Shown here: positions 63,929-64,000 of the stretch, one piece after another
How positions within the stretch are numbered: position 1 is the stretch's first letter
Layout: the number at the start of each line of letters is the position of its first letter
From: Bacteroidaceae bacterium
Lineage (GTDB): Bacteria > Bacteroidota > Bacteroidia > Bacteroidales > Bacteroidaceae
Length of the DNA stretch: 64,000 nt
Assembly (NCBI GenBank): GCA_017534535.1
Contig: JAFXVZ010000019.1
Location: forward strand, 226,863 to 290,862
Direction: 5' to 3'
Notes under the pieces: generated by a model
What the model saw: only the letters and a program-made list of their open reading frames with translations
Databases searched by the model: none
Told to the model about the DNA's origin: nothing
Made by a program: the position numbers and the translations under genes

Positions 63929-64000
63929 TTGACATCTACATTCCCCCATTTCCATCAGCCAGAAACTTTATATCTATATATTATATATATTATATTATAA

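Noticed and set aside
63576-63932. Open frame of 118 codons on the plus strand near the right edge
   Set aside because: It spans hairpins, the leftward promoter and the octamer repeat; no recognisable domain.
1-64000. CRISPR arrays, tRNA/rRNA genes, prophage or intact insertion sequences
   Set aside because: No spaced direct repeats, no cloverleaf or rRNA-like stretches, and no transposase or integrase reading frame were recognised.

Overview
The window looks like chromosomal DNA of a Bacteroidales bacterium, most like Prevotella/Bacteroides relatives. The evidence is gene content and order: rimP-nusA-infB-cvpA-sufBCDS, pta-ackA, folP-cdaA, dapB with a 500-residue lepB, and GH36, DUF2851, DUF1343/NamZ, C69 and M13 proteins. 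Start codons lack clear Shine-Dalgarno sites, and many genes carry the Bacteroidota promoter pattern TTTG-N19/20-TAnnTTTG. I see no rRNA, tRNA, CRISPR array, prophage or intact insertion sequence. Nearly all of the window is core genome. Only the last 1 kb looks like accessory DNA.

Layout. 1-16.8 kb: a secreted protein, a flavodoxin lipoprotein, a YhhN protein, rbfA plus a LolC/E-type permease, a GH36 alpha-galactosidase plus a YfhO membrane protein, a U32 protein-thioesterase-dprA operon, dusB, an SDR-PAP2 pair and a C69 dipeptidase. 16.9-30 kb: a serine hydrolase, alkaline phosphatase, an HU-like protein, pta-ackA (acetate/ATP), a repetitive lipoprotein, folP-cdaA (folate and c-di-AMP), murF, a VanZ protein, an NSS transporter with an HhH protein, and a LolD-type ATPase. 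30-44.8 kb: a cation/proton antiporter, asd, NamZ-like, DUF2851, the dapB-lepB-wbqC-queH run (lysine/peptidoglycan precursor, secretion, queuosine), a CarboxypepD_reg protein, an M16 protease, and a KpsF-like isomerase-PfkB kinase-MTA/SAH nucleosidase operon. 44.8-54.6 kb: one long minus-strand operon from rimP to sufS joining translation/transcription factors to Fe-S cluster assembly. 54.8-62.4 kb: pyruvate phosphate dikinase, an M13 peptidase, an M48 peptidase with a TerB-like tail, and a Sel1-repeat protein. 62.5-64 kb: a small membrane protein, a 54-residue double-glycine leader peptide gene, a REP-like palindrome and a truncated HU-like gene.

The most unusual signals are these. (1) A family of short degenerate repeats (ATGGTCAATCGTCAA type and TGAAnAATGA type) sits at gene boundaries, where it supplies stop codons, C-termini or start regions. 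It also appears to have entered murF and sufS in frame. (2) sufD lacks its N-terminal domain in an otherwise intact suf operon. (3) Three 17-bp palindromes lie exactly 22 bp apart upstream of the SDR-PAP2 operon. (4) A GG-leader, RiPP-like peptide gene lies beside a REP-like hairpin and an HU-like fragment, with a consensus promoter firing antisense to the peptide gene.
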